Source: Eutrigla gurnardus
Lineage: Eukaryota > Chordata > Actinopteri > Perciformes > Triglidae
Direction of reading: 5' to 3'
Length of the DNA: 64,000 nucleotides
Assembly (NCBI GenBank): GCA_963514095.1
Contig: OY741267.1
Span: forward strand, 12,435,585 to 12,499,584
Part shown: in pieces, positions 1-10,804 of the stretch
Numbering within the stretch: position 1 is the first letter of the stretch
How the letters are laid out: each line of letters begins with the position of its first letter
The notes under the pieces: model-generated
Databases searched by the model: none
What the model was told of the DNA's origin: nothing
The model's input: the letters and a program-made list of their open reading frames with translations, nothing else
Translations under genes and position numbers: made by a program

Positions 1-954
1 CCCACCACGCACAAGAACATAGTCGTCAGCCAAAGAAGCGGCCTCCGCTGCCGTCTTGACCTTGCGCTCACTGATGTAAGTTGCTATACGCTCCGGCACA
101 GAGTTTTTAAACTGCTCCAAAATAATTAAATCACGGAGAGACTCACGAGAATCAACCTCTGCTGCACTACACCAGCGATCAAAATGCGCAGACAAATCAC
201 GAGCAAACTCTAAATGCGACTTGTCACCTTTCTTCCAACTCCTAAAACGCTGTCGGTATGCCTCAGGCACGAGCTCATAGGCCTTAAGAACAGCAGCTTT
301 CACTGAAACATAACTTGTACTTTCCCTGTTACTCAAAGAAGAATAAGCCTCCTGAGCTCTGCCGGTCAACACACACTGCAGCATCAACGTGCGCGTGGAA
401 TCAGACCACCCACGAGCATCAGCCAAACGCTCAAATATCACAAAAAAAATGTCGGGGTCCCTTTCATTAAATTTAGGAACAAGCCTCAACTCACTAAAAA
501 CATCATTAGCAGCTCTCCCCGAAGCCCCGACTGACACAGAGGGATCACCAGCCAATGAATCAACTGTCATCTTTCCCTCCTCAATCAACCGCAGCTTATG
601 CCTCTGCAAATCAAGCCTGGCAAATTCAATCTCTGCCTCTAGCTTCAACCTCAATTGATCCGTCTGTAGCTTCAACAATTCCTTTTGCTGCTCGAAGGAC
701 AAACTTGCACTGGGCCCTCGTATAAGCGGAGACGAGCCCCCATAAACCGCAGAAGCAGCAGCAGCCTCCTCTGAACCCAACACTTTCATCTTAAACAAAT
801 GAACCTTCAAATTTGCCTTTACTGTCTCCTTAACACGTTTATCACCAACGTCTAGCTCATAGTAGTCAGCTATCTTGACCAACTGGTCCTTTGTACACCC
901 GTCTAAAAGATGTTCAGACGGCTCCTTTACAAACGCATTTACTGCCTCATCCAT
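1..954 (-). CDS. Gag polyprotein of LTR retrotransposon (partial)
   Basis: An open frame of 318 codons begins at the ATG at 952-954 and continues past base 1 with no stop. The N-terminus (MDEAVNAFVKEPSEHLLDGC) parallels the N-terminus of the Gag at 32547. A glutamine/lysine/leucine-rich stretch at about residues 85-125 is predicted coiled coil. It is followed by a capsid-like region with the shared blocks KAAVLKAYELVPEAYRQRFR and FKNSVPERIATYISERKVKT, the latter two also present in the 32547 Gag. The zinc knuckle, protease and pol would lie beyond the window. Gag packages the retrotransposon RNA in cytoplasmic particles. No disabling mutation is visible in this part. Confidence 0.85.
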   Translation of the reverse strand, partial: MDEAVNAFVKEPSEHLLDGCTKDQLVKIADYYELDVGDKRVKETVKANLKVHLFKMKVLGSEEAAAASAVYGGSSPLIRGPSASLSFEQQKELLKLQTDQLRLKLEAEIEFARLDLQRHKLRLIEEGKMTVDSLAGDPSVSVGASGRAANDVFSELRLVPKFNERDPDIFFVIFERLADARGWSDSTRTLMLQCVLTGRAQEAYSSLSNRESTSYVSVKAAVLKAYELVPEAYRQRFRSWKKGDKSHLEFARDLSAHFDRWCSAAEVDSRESLRDLIILEQFKNSVPERIATYISERKVKTAAEAASLADDYVLVRGG

Positions 955-1554
955 TTTAACACTTGGGTACCAGCTGGAAAACAAAAAGGAATGCAATGTG
1001 TTAAACCCGCCTGTGCGCACTGGAGGAACAAGCAGCCTCAAGTCGGAGTTTCCCCACTAACTAACTACCTAACCAAAAGCTTGCTACCTACCTCCCCCCT
1101 AGTCTTCATGAGGCCTAGCGGCGGGTACTTATGCACTAGAGCCCGCTGGCCTAAGAGAAGCGACCAGAAAACTGGCAACAACCCCGAAGCCACGGACAGT
1201 GCTCCCGAGCAAATTCAGGGAAAAGGGAAAAGGAAGCTCTTCACCGCTGTACCCCAACACTACCAACCCCCCACCGACGAATCCCAAAGGGGAGACGCCG
1301 CTTAACCTATCAGGGAAAATTCCAACAGGTAATGCACACAAACCGATCAACACTCACCTTCCTAAGCTTCCAACGACCCACAGATTAAGGGGAACCGCTT
1401 AACCACTACGGGTTACCACAAACACCACAGCAAAACATATGCGTGCCAAAACTCTGCATCTCCCAGAGTGCAACAATCTCACCATATAAAGGTAACATAC
1501 GTCACAACAAACCAAGGAAAATCCCTCAAAAATGTCTGGTACTTAACTTCAATT
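955..1554 (-). other. Retrotransposon leader between PBS and gag
   Basis: Untranslated leader of the element on the minus strand. No conserved protein and no repeat structure seen; the short frames here look like chance. Confidence 0.5.
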
Positions 1555-1567
1555 GGACGAGCCCCCA
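1555..1567 (-). promoter_or_regulatory. Primer-binding site, tRNA-Pro type
   Basis: TGGGGGCTCGTCC follows the LTR end after a 4-nt spacer. This matches the PBS long known for tRNA-Pro-primed retroelements and is shared with the element at 31998. Confidence 0.8.
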
Positions 1568-1571
1568 CTTT

Positions 1572-1967
1572 TGTTACGACCGGCTCTCAAGCCGCAACAA
1601 AAAAGAGGGAGATGCGCACGCACTGATCAAAGTTTAACAAAAGTAATTTATTAAATTAAATGTTAAAGCTAGTATGGGGTGTGAATATCAGTATCAGTAG
1701 TGTATGTAAGGGCGTGGGTGCTATGTTAAATGTATGGTGGGTGTTGTGGGTGCAACAAGATAAGCAAACAAAAGGCCAAAGGGAAACAAAGGTCTGCTGT
1801 GGTGAAGCGTCAGAGAGAGACTGGCGCCCAGGTAGGCGGGCCTATTTATCCTGCAGGTGCTCTGGCCAGGTTGGTCTAGTTAGCAATCAATCACCAATCA
1901 GTCCTGCAACAGAAACAACAGCCAGTACACAGAAAGGAGCAAGACCACAGGCCCCAGGGCCGTAACA
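1572..1967 (-). repeat. 5' LTR (396 bp)
   Basis: The ends are TGTTACG and CGTAACA on the minus strand, a short inverted repeat typical of LTRs. Inside, a TATA-like GATAAATAGG lies at 1841-1850 and a polyadenylation signal AATAAA at 1647-1652, both on the minus strand and in the order expected for U3-R. The LTR abuts an AT microsatellite on its outer side. Confidence 0.8.
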
Positions 1968-2002
1968 ATATATATATAATATGTGTATATACTGTATATT
2001 AC

Positions 2003-2384
2003 AAACGGCCATGCATTCATACATTTTATTTCATCCGTTTTCTCGTGATAACGAGATCATTTTCATCCGTTTTCCCGTGATAACGAGATAATTCCTCCGT
2101 TTTCCCGTGATAACGAGATAATTCCTCCGTTTTCTCGTGATAACGAGATAATTTTCCTCCGTTTTCTCGTGATAACGACATAATTTTCCTCCGTTTTCCC
2201 GTGATAACGAGATAATTTTCATCCGTTTTCCCGTGATAACGAGATAATTTTCATCCGTTTTCCCGTGATAACGAGATAATTTTAATCCGTTTCCCCGTGA
2301 TAACGAGATAATTATATCCGTTTTCTCGTGATAACGAGATCATTTTTCACCCGTTTTCTCGTGATAACGAGATAATTAATTTGA
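2003..2384. repeat. Left terminus: TIR plus 11 tandem iterons
   Basis: After the TIR come 11 copies of a 30-33-bp unit whose core CTCGTGATAACGAG is itself palindromic (CTCGT / GATA / ACGAG), each preceded by CCGTTTT. Some copies read CCCGTGATAACGAG. Such arrays are usual binding sites for transposases. The open frame through the array on the minus strand follows from the repeat and is not a gene. Confidence 0.9.
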
Positions 2385-2447
2385 GATCTCGAGAAAACAA
2401 AACGATAGTGTAGTCTATCATTGCAGGAAACATCATTCATTGTAGCA

Positions 2448-3366
2448 ATGTCAGAGGAGCAGGAGAATATCGATCACCGCATCACATATCTTTTCAATCA
2501 AGGCCTGACACAGGCTGAAATAGCTTTATGCCTTGCTATTACAGATAATGTACACATTAGTGTGCGTCATCTAAGAAGAAGGTTAGCAAGGCTTCAGCTT
2601 TATCGGAGGCGCAATCTAAGTGAGCTTGATGTCCTCATTAACTACATAGTTGACCAGCTGCGAGGCCCCGGGCGTCTCCATTGATACCGGATGATGACTG
2701 AGAGATGCAGAGCAGCAGGATTGCGGGTCACTAGAAATCTAGTGTATGCAGTGCAATCCGTTTTGGACCCGGAAAGAATACAACAGAGAAGAGCTAGGAG
2801 ACTCAGAAGAAGGCATTACAGTGTTCCGGGACCAAACTACATGTGGCACATGGACTCTTACGATAAACTCACACCCTTTGGCATCGGAGTTAATGGTTGC
2901 ATTGATGGTTTCTCACGCCATATCATCTGGATGCAAGCGAACGTAACAAACAGTAAACCTGAGGTTGTTGCAGCTTATTTCATCGGTGCTGTCAGTGAGC
3001 GGGGGGGCTGCCCAAAAATAATCAGATCGGATCTCGGTACCGAGAATGTGCATGTGAACAGATTCCAGTGTTTTCTGCGTGAGGATGAAAATGGCACAGT
3101 TCATGGACCGTGTGTCCTTCAAGGAAGAAGTACTGCCAATCAAAGAATTGAAAGCTGGTGGGGAAACTATCGAAGACAGAATGCAGAATACTGGAGAGAC
3201 TTGTTCCAGGAGTTCCAGTCAGTGGGCGACTTCAATGGGGATATGTTAGACAAGGGACTCATTCAGTTCTGCTTTCTTGATGTCATTCAGGTACCTCTCC
3301 CTCTTTCTCTAACTGACTGACTCATTCTCTCTCTCTCTCACTCACACACACAGATACACACACTCA

Positions 3367-3431
<65 letters not shown>

Positions 3432-3534
3432 TCACTCACTCACACACACATATACACACAGTCACTCATTCTCTCTCTCTCTCTCTCTCTCCCTCTCACT
3501 CACTCACACACACAGATACACACAGTCACTCATG

Positions 3535-3575
<41 letters not shown>

Positions 3576-4091
3576 AATGCATGTGAATATGCAAAACAAT
3601 AATATTGCTTGTAATTTTGAATGTAATGGAGTTGCCGGTAATTAACATTATTTGCATTTAGTCAATGGTAATAGCTTGATGTTGACAGGCTGACATCTCC
3701 ATTTTGAGAAATGTATTTGAATTTGTGTTTTATTTTACAGGAGGAGTTAGACACCGTGGTGAGAATGTGGAACACCCATCGGATCCGGCCAGGTGGAAAT
3801 GGTCGTGACTTGTATCACGGAAAACCTTTCCTAATGTATCATGCACCAGAGCTTTACCAGGCACGGGACTACCTCCACCCAGTGGACTATGAAAGACTGG
3901 ACATCATTCTAGAAGAGGATGCTTGCCTTTGGAAAACTGACATTACCTGTGATTCAGACCTTTATGAGCTCTGTGTTTTGACAATGGAAGAGCATAATCT
4001 TGAGCCAGGTCATAATGCTGTTGAAGCTATCAGACTATACAGACTGCTGAGGCCCTTGATAAGAGCACAGCTGTCACAGCCAGATGATTAG
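2448..4091 (+). pseudogene. Integrase-core (rve-like) transposase, two exons, one nonsense codon
   Basis: Start chosen at the ATG at 2448 (MSEEQENIDHRITYLF). An N-terminal helix-turn-helix region (GLTQAEIALCL) is followed by an in-frame TGA at 2682-2684, after which the same frame continues. The integrase core shows HMDSYDKL, RSDLGTEN and NQRIESWW, giving a D, D, E triad with about 39 residues between the second D and E. Exon one ends at 3290 (CAG|GTACCT) and exon two starts at 3741 (TTTTACAG|GAGGAG), phase 0, ending with TAG at 4089-4091. The C-terminal exon (EELDTVVRMWNTHRIRPGGN) is typical of the family. It would cut and join the element's ends in the nucleus. The single TGA probably inactivates this copy, unless it is read through or a sequencing error. 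Confidence 0.85.
3310..3580 (+). repeat. (CT)n/(CA)n microsatellite in transposase intron
   Basis: Long CT and CACA runs, with the block CTCACTCACTCACACACACA repeated three times, inside the 450-bp intron. Confidence 0.95.
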
Positions 4092-5162
4092 TCAGATCCA
4101 AGGATGTCACCGCTGAGCAATGGTGATTAAAAGTATTCAGTCATAAGTAAAAGTACCAATACAGCAATGTAAAAATACTTTACTACTTCATTGAAAGTAC
4201 ATATGTATTATGTCTATTGTAGACAAAAGAAGAACAAATACTTTACTGATACACTAAAGGTGTGCACTATAAGTAGCCTCTCTGGTCCACCTTGTTTTAT
4301 CCAGCACTGGAAATCAGTATTCTCTCACCAAATATGATTTGACTGTGAAATAATAAGATTAACATCATATTTAAATTTGAGGATCAGTTTAATGCAAAAC
4401 ATTTGCAAAAATACAATACAAAATATTTCCTCTGTTATTCTCATCACACTGCAACAACTCAGTAATTCGTAATGAGAATTTTTGACAAGAAATACTCAGA
4501 GCTACCAGACTTTGCTGCTCCCTGTTAAAGTGCATGTTCCGGAATAATGCAATATTCATGAAACTGTAATTCTCTAACAGTACCTCTGGGTAAAATTCAA
4601 CAGTTTAAAACAACAAAAAGGACCAACATGTGCATTCAAAACATAAATGCATAACTTTGCTTTAGAATTTGCTATCTGGTACAATATAGGTTCAACAAAA
4701 ATAACTTAAGTTTCTTAACCTTTTTGTAAACAACTTCAAGTTTTTGGGCAAAACTGTAAAATGTATCAAAATGCATTATCTCTGTAAAGAAAATTAAAGT
4801 TTCTTCAAGCATGAAACATTATGAAGTTATTCGGTCATTGTTGGCTTTAGGTGAGCCACCGTTTCACCTTTGCAGTGAAAACACACTCAATATTTACAAA
4901 TCACAACAAACACAACATTGCTCCTCTAAGAACAATATGTTGTAGTCTTTGAAAATTCTTAGCCCTTAGTGAAATGTTTGTACATAAAATAGCATTTATG
5001 GTCTTCATGACACTGATGTACATGAAATACTGACACCCAGTGGCTGATTGTAGTTAAGGGGTATAATCTATACATGTGCAGGTTCATAGCTAAAGATCAG
5101 TGCAATTTCTTAAGAACATCACAACCATGACCATTCTGAGGTCTTCACTTCACATAGCATGT
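4092..5162. other. Intergenic region between convergent transposon genes
   Basis: AT-rich; holds the 3' untranslated regions of the integrase (plus) and HECT (minus) genes. No repeat, RNA gene or further coding stretch seen. Confidence 0.5.
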
Positions 5163-8100
5163 TTAGTCCATATCCATCACCCATATTCCGCTTTGCAACA
5201 CGGACAGAAACTCTGACCTGAATTCTGAATAAGTGCTGTAGTTGCATGCAAGTTCCAGTCCACAAGCGCAGGTGTGTGCCACAGGCCGCCTGGAGAACTC
5301 AGACATGTTGGTGAATGTAACCTTGATGGTTTTTGACAGAAAAAGGTCAGACCCTGTGCAGAACCTAAGGAATTGTCCAATCTCTCTCTGATCAATTTCT
5401 CTGACAAATCTCAGAAGATGAAGAGAGGTGGTCCTCTCTACTGGTGACATTGAGTTTGGAAACTGAATGTTTTTTGTGATACTTCTTGCCTTTGGTTGAA
5501 GATCAGCAAGGATCTTGTCCAGCACTCCCCCACTCAAAGACTCTCCAATAGTTTCCAGGACTGGCTTCCAGCACTTTATTATAAATGATGGCTGTTGTAC
5601 CAACTCCTTGTGTGCAATTTCTTCCAACAATCTTGGTAAATTTTGTTCTGTTGGTAGAGTGGTGCAGTTGTGACTGCTCAGAATGGTGAGAAGCTCTTCC
5701 ATATCAGCTCCCTTGAAATCAGTCAAAGCCTCTGTAAGTGCATCCTTCTCAGTGGGGCTGACATAGTTGAAAAATACCTCCATAAGGCTGCAGTTTTTTG
5801 AAGATATGGAAAGGACTTCATGAAGAAATGGCGGAGCCAGCTGAACTGGTAAGTATTCAAATCTCTGCCATCCAAATGCCAGAATACGGGCAACAGCTTT
5901 CCACTCCCTTTCTTGAAAGGCATGATACAATGTGGGGATCTTGTAAGTGGTTCCAGAGGTTCTTGATGCATAGAAATGGTTCCAGAAATCAGTGAGGCAG
6001 TCCATAACAAGCCCACCTCCAACTCCAGTCTCCAACTCACCATTTTCCAGCACACGCCTAAATCCAATATTGGCATCTAGTATATTCTCATCTGAAAATG
6101 CCTCAATCATGTCAGACAGACAATGCACTGTGCGAATAATAATGGTCTGCTTCTCAACTACGTTCTCTGGATTCTCATAGAAATTGACAGATGAGCTGGT
6201 TGTTGAGGTGTGGTTTGAACTTGCTTCCTGATTTATGACTTCAAATGGAGGCTGACTATCAGCAGAGTTGTCACATTCGCTGTTTATGGGCAAGTTTATG
6301 GGTTGAGGATTCTCGATTTCTATTACTTGCTGGATCATTGTGCAATCTCTGGTACTGGAGGCAGGGTTGGAATCCACTTGAAGTTCAATGTCATTATCTG
6401 ATGCCTGCTGCTCAGAAGCATGGAGAGGCTGATATATCAATGTGTCACAGAGAATATCCAAGGAAATATTTCCATCATCATCAAGGAAAATAACTTCATT
6501 ATCAGGAGATAGACTAAATGTTTGGGCCATACATGGTTCAGATGTCTGAGAAGTTGAGGTAGAATCAGAAATCGAGGTTGATGGTACACATGCATGCATG
6601 ATAGGGCTGGAGCTAGACAAAGGCCCATCCGAGGACAGAGAGGACAGAGAGTTCCAAGAGCACTCAGGTGACATGGTATGAAGGGAAGATTTGGGAGAAA
6701 GATCTGATGAGGTGGGAGCCTCTGCTGCCTGGGATCTCTCTGGTGACTTGGCTTGTGCTGATGAGTCACTCAAATCTGAATCATCACTTTGTCTTTTCTT
6801 TGAGCAAATGTACAACCTGAGTATTTTATGATGAGTTGTATCGTACAAAGCCCCAACTGTGAGTGTGTCATCTAAGGGCTCCTCTGAGCCCATAACACAA
6901 AGTGTGAAGTCAAAGTCCTCAACTCTTCCTTTTGACGATTTCCCCTTGGGAAAGAATATTTTCTTCCCATCTCCTAGAAGTTTGTTCACAGTGTCATCTT
7001 TCCTGGCAATGATCTCTCTTGTGCCCCCACCAGTTGGTCTTCTAACCTGCCTGAAATAACCATCTTGAAAATTCATCCAACCCAGTTCAATTTTTCTTGT
7101 TTTTCGTGCAGCATTCTTGTTTCCCAAACCAAGTCCTGAGCAATGAGGATTTGAGGAGCTTGTTGTTGCTTGGCCAGAGCTTGGAAGTTTCATTTTAGCT
7201 CGTATGTGCTCTATAAGTTTCTTTTTCTTATCTGCATTGCTCCCAGCTTCTGCTGAGGCTGAGCCTGTCCAATTTTTGGCAAACACACGGTCTCCAAAAT
7301 GAGGAAGGTACTTTGACAGGGTTTCCTCATCCAGCATCCTGACAACATCTTGGTCCACCTGCCAGGTTAAAAAACAACAACAATAAAAAACGCATTAGTA
7401 TTAACATGAACGTGAACTATTCCTTTACTGTAGACCAATTAGGGGTATTTCACAACCGATTGGCAAGATTCAGGGTTTGTGTTTTCAGAAGGATTTTCAT
7501 TACTATTTCGTTGGGTTACAGTATTTTCCAATTCTAAGAATTTCAAATTATAACATGACACATTTAAATAGCTGTTCCATCACTTATATCTAAGGATAAG
7601 CAAACCATTATGAGAAATACGCTGGGGCAATGAGGATTGTCAGCATTTTTAGCAGGATTTAGTTTAGGCTATGTGAGAAAAAGAAAACTAAACAGAAATA
7701 TGTCTCTCTTTCTATAACGACAGCATCCTTATTGATGTCGAGCATGCAATATTTACATGTTCCCTTTTTTTGTTCAATTAACTGCAAAACTGCAAAACCC
7801 AAAAAGGTTTTTGACATGAGCTGAAGGACTTTTGGCTGTCTTGTAGATAATCATTGAACAGTGAAAAAGAAATTAGCTCACTGCACATAACACAACAACA
7901 CAGCCAATTTACCAGGACAGCAAATATTTCCTTATCAAAGCAGGTAATTTCCCCTTTATCATCAGTCTTACTCATTTTACAGCTTGACCAGGTAAGTAAA
8001 AACGTTTCTCATCTATTAATATTTCTCTTACATAAACATCAGGTAAGTAGCCTATGATCTTTTAATAACAAAATCATCATCAACACCTAGACCTCCAAGG

Positions 8101-8248
8101 CATCCATTGGTCCCATGTCATGATAGCGTGTTGGGAAGTGTTGTTATTGTGTTATGTTGATGTTATTTACCTTGTCCTGTGACATTTTCTCTAGGTTTGC
8201 ATCAGGTATCCCTCTATCCCTCAAGGCAGCAAGGAACGAATCATCCAT
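5163..8248 (-). CDS. HECT-domain E3 ubiquitin ligase carried by the transposon
   Basis: Two exons on the minus strand. Exon 1 is 8248-8171: ATG then 25 codons (MDDSFLAALRDRGIPDANLE), ending at AAG|GTAAAT. Exon 2 is 7358-5163, starting after CAG with GTG GAC, phase 0, which joins cleanly to give about 757 residues. The joined N-terminus looks like a small SAM/death-like helical region, followed by a basic segment, a long serine-rich linker and a C-terminal HECT domain. The catalytic end RRPVAHTCACGLELACNYST has the usual (T)C at about residue 723. HECT ligases take ubiquitin as a thioester and pass it to substrates. Fish databases call similar proteins G2/M phase-specific E3 ligase-like (recollection). 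No disabling change seen. Its place inside the TIRs implies it moves with the element. Confidence 0.9.
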
Positions 8249-8601
8249 TTTGGCACAGCTGAATGAATGACAGAAGTGTTACACAGGATACACAGGAAGT
8301 AAGATAACCTATACTTAGGTACTAAGTGGAGAAGGGGTAGGAATTAATAAGCTAAATGCTTCTTGCTACTCCTTGTCAAACATACGGCTTTTATCGACTA
8401 GTTCATCAAGTGTAATGTATCATTCACATGTTTGAAATACATTCATTCATTCATTTATTCATTCATTCATTCTGGGGGGCTCAGAAAACAAAATACCCAG
8501 ATGAATTAATTCCTTGCACAAAATACAAATCACAAACAAACAGAACTACGCTTAATGTTACCTGTGTTCAAGGGGATGTCACTCATGATATCTCGCCTGG
8601 A
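8249..8601. other. Upstream region of HECT gene
   Basis: Presumed 5' untranslated and promoter region on the minus strand. Holds a short (CATT)n run at about 8441-8471. No clear TATA box. Confidence 0.4.
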
Positions 8602-8729
8602 TGAAAATGACCTTGTTATCACGGGAAAACGGGTGAAAAATTATCTCGTTATCACGAGAAAACGGAGTAAAATTATCTCGTTATCACGAGAAAACGGAGG
8701 AAATAAAATGTATGAATGCATGGCCGTTT
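8602..8729. repeat. Right terminus: three iterons plus TIR
   Basis: Three inverted copies of the left-end iteron (the innermost diverged) lead into the 30-bp TIR at 8700-8729. The asymmetry, 11 iterons left and 3 right, is a feature of the element. Confidence 0.9.
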
Positions 8730-8736
8730 AGGGCTA

Positions 8737-8747
8737 GTATATATATA

Positions 8748-8797
<50 letters not shown>

Positions 8798-8803
8798 TAT
8801 ACA
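8737..8803. repeat. (TA)n microsatellite
   Basis: Runs of TATATA with TGTG interruptions between the transposon end and the SINE tail. Confidence 0.95.
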
Positions 8804-9188
8804 TATATCCATCCATCCATCCATTGTCTACCGCTTATCCTGTATTCAGGGTCGCGGGGGGGCTGGAGCCAATCCCAGCTGTCATTGGGCGAAGGCAGGG
8901 TACACCCTGGACAGGACGCCAGTCTATCACAGGGCCGACATGTAGAGACAAACAACCATTCACGCTCACATTCACACCTATGGGCAATTTAGAGTCATCA
9001 ATGAACCTATCCCCATCCTGCATGTCTTTGGACTGTGGGAGGAAGCCGGAGAACCCGGAGAGAACCCACGCTTACACGGGGAGAACATGCAAACTCCACA
9101 CAGAAGGAACCCAGGCTGACCCGGGAATCGAACCCAGGACCGTCTTGCTGTGAGGCGAGAGTGCTACCCACTACACCACCGTGCAGCC
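8804..9188 (-). mobile_element. tRNA-derived SINE, full length
   Basis: On the minus strand the head has an A box-like TAGTGGGTAGCACTC and a B box GGTTCGATTCC (within 9123-9135), the body is the common fish sequence with CATGTTCTCCCCGTG, and the 3' end is GGATAAGCGGTAGACA followed by (ATGG)n. The tRNA-like head serves as a pol III promoter. A truncated relative lies at 29509-29602. Confidence 0.85.
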
Positions 9189-10363
9189 CTATATAAATAT
9201 AAATATAAATATAAATATAAATATAAATATAAATAAATAAATAATAAAAAAGCATATCCTCTTTGGTTTGCTTCTGTGTTCTTTCGCTTGAGCACCATAG
9301 TCACGTTGACTTTGTTGTCCGACTTGACGGCGTTTGGCTACGGTCTCTTTTAGAGCTCGCCCCCCGCAGCTCTCCTCGGCGTGATAAGTCAAATCAAGTC
9401 AAGCCAAGACCATCCTGAAAAAGCCTGTTGTGACCAGCCGTTTAAAGTGATAGTTCCAACTTCCAATGGTACTCAAGGTAACCAAGGAGTTCTAGCCAAT
9501 CAGAGCAGTGTAGGGCGGGCCTTAAGTTTTCAGGCACCACACCTCGGACAATGTAGCCAGAGCAATTGATGTAGGCTGTGCACCTCTCAAAAATCCTAGA
9601 CGCGCGTCGAGGCGACGCAACACCAACGCAGTGGCATTGGCTGTGATTGGTCCGCTAACTACATCCGCTGGAGACCGCTTTTCCGGTTTCCACTCATAAA
9701 CACCGCCATTTAAACTTTTAATACTTTTATTGTTTGCACCTTGTCACTTTTGCACAAAGAAATGAAACACTGAAAAATTGTGGATGTTTAAAGCCGGAAG
9801 GTAAACAAATACGCTATAACGAGGCTAATGACGATATACGTCAAGCGTCTCGGTCGGTCGGTCCGTCTTTACAAAAAACATAGCGCCCTCTACCCGTGTG
9901 GCATTGAATTGCATTTCGACACGTAAACCCAACGCAGAACCATCACGGTCTCCAAGCAACTGCGTGGCCATTGCGTGGCCATTGCGTGATCACTACGCGA
10001 AAGCATAACCGAGCCTTAAAATTATCCCAGAGGCAGCCCTGCACACTTTTCATTCAAACAAACTAATGCGACTGCCACAGTTGTTAGATTTCATCAATGA
10101 GACCAACATTAATCTCCTAAAAATAATTTAACCAGCCAACGGTAAACCTCTAAAAGAGTGCGTTACTTGGCTCGTTTTCACCCCCGGGATGATGACGGAG
10201 GTTGGCCCCGGGCGATCAGATCAGTAGACCAGCGCTGCTGCCCCGGTCGCGGCTCCCACAGACTCTGCACTGGATTAAACTGTGACTTTCTTGCATGAAA
10301 AAATATTAAAACTGTGACGTGTTAACAGCACTAAAGCCAAAATAATAAAACTGCCTTTAGCAG
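9189..10363. repeat. Repeat unit R, copy 1
   Basis: Begins with an (ATAAAT)n run and continues with sequence nearly the same as 58190-60225, except that copy 2 carries a 917-bp insertion. Copy 1 is cut at 10363 by the LTR of a retroelement. It contains GC-rich CpG-bearing stretches but no recognisable protein. Probably a non-autonomous transposon or a segmental duplication; I cannot name it. Confidence 0.75.
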
Positions 10364-10745
10364 TGTCGTTGCAACTGAAATACCAGTTTAGTCTAGTGCA
10401 GGTGAGAGTTTGGCAATGAAATACCAGTAGACATAATATCCAAATCTAAAGATCTTTTAATGCTGCAGCATGAGCCATTCCCAGTGCGACACAGGAATGA
10501 CTGAAGAGTCACTGTTTTCTGTGGCCACTTATAATACAGTTGTATTTACATACAGGTCTGACATCCTGCACCCCCCTCTCCAGGTGTCCCCAGATGTTGT
10601 GTTTGATCAAAGGGTCATTGTCTTATCCTGCATCAATGGGCTTGTCTTGCGACGCCCCTGGTGACAAATGGTCCTGCAATACGCATTGAGGACAGACAGC
10701 CATTTGCCCACAGAAATACATGATCAAATAGGAATTTCCCTCACA
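10364..10745 (-). repeat. 3' LTR of a retrovirus-like element (382 bp)
   Basis: Bounded by TGTGAGGG and GCAACGACA on the minus strand, immediately downstream of a polypurine tract, and its outer edge falls exactly where unit R is interrupted. No matching 5' LTR is found in the window, so this is the 3' end of a truncated provirus. Confidence 0.75.
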
Positions 10746-10757
10746 TTCCCCCCTTTT
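10746..10757 (-). promoter_or_regulatory. Polypurine tract
   Basis: AAAAGGGGGGAA directly abuts the LTR; it is the primer for plus-strand synthesis in retroelements. Confidence 0.8.
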
Positions 10758-10804
10758 GATTAATTTGTAAATCAAACAATTAAATCAACAATCAATAGGT
10801 ACTG

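Larger units (their letters stand above)
1..1967 (-). mobile_element. LTR retrotransposon, 5' portion (gag side), runs off left edge
   Basis: Read on the minus strand this is LTR, primer-binding site, about 600 bp of leader, then an open gag frame that leaves the window at base 1. The gag protein is clearly related to that of the complete Gmr1-like element at 31651-37636, and the PBS is of the same tRNA-Pro type, although the LTRs are not alike. Pol and the 3' LTR lie outside the window, so target-site duplication, age and intactness cannot be judged. Assignment to the Gmr1-like group is inferred from gag alone. Confidence 0.85.
2003..8729. mobile_element. DNA transposon with integrase-like transposase and HECT gene, 6.7 kb
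   Basis: Perfect 30-bp terminal inverted repeats (AAACGGCCATGCATTCATAC... at 2003-2032, its complement at 8700-8729) are followed at each end by tandem iterons. Two convergent genes fill the interior: an rve-type transposase on plus (2448-4091) and a HECT-domain ligase on minus (8248-5163). No target-site duplication is obvious; both flanks are AT-rich microsatellite. The transposase resembles the integrase-core proteins common in teleost and cnidarian gene sets; it may belong to the group called IS3EU, but that name is from memory and unverified. Confidence 0.85.

Noticed and set aside
2031..2384. Regular 30-bp repeats that could suggest a CRISPR array
   Set aside because: Units are directly abutting with no unique spacers, the setting is a eukaryotic transposon, and inverted copies lie at the other end.
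7356..7358. GTG at 7358 as a start codon of the HECT protein
   Set aside because: It directly follows a CAG acceptor; an upstream ATG exon at 8248-8171 joins in phase.
8712..9023. Several short frames across the TA repeat and SINE
   Set aside because: Low-complexity Tyr/Ile translation of a microsatellite and SINE body; no coding support.
9090..9188. A tRNA gene on the minus strand
   Set aside because: A and B boxes are present, but the sequence does not fold to a complete cloverleaf by eye and continues into a SINE body with an (ATGG)n tail.
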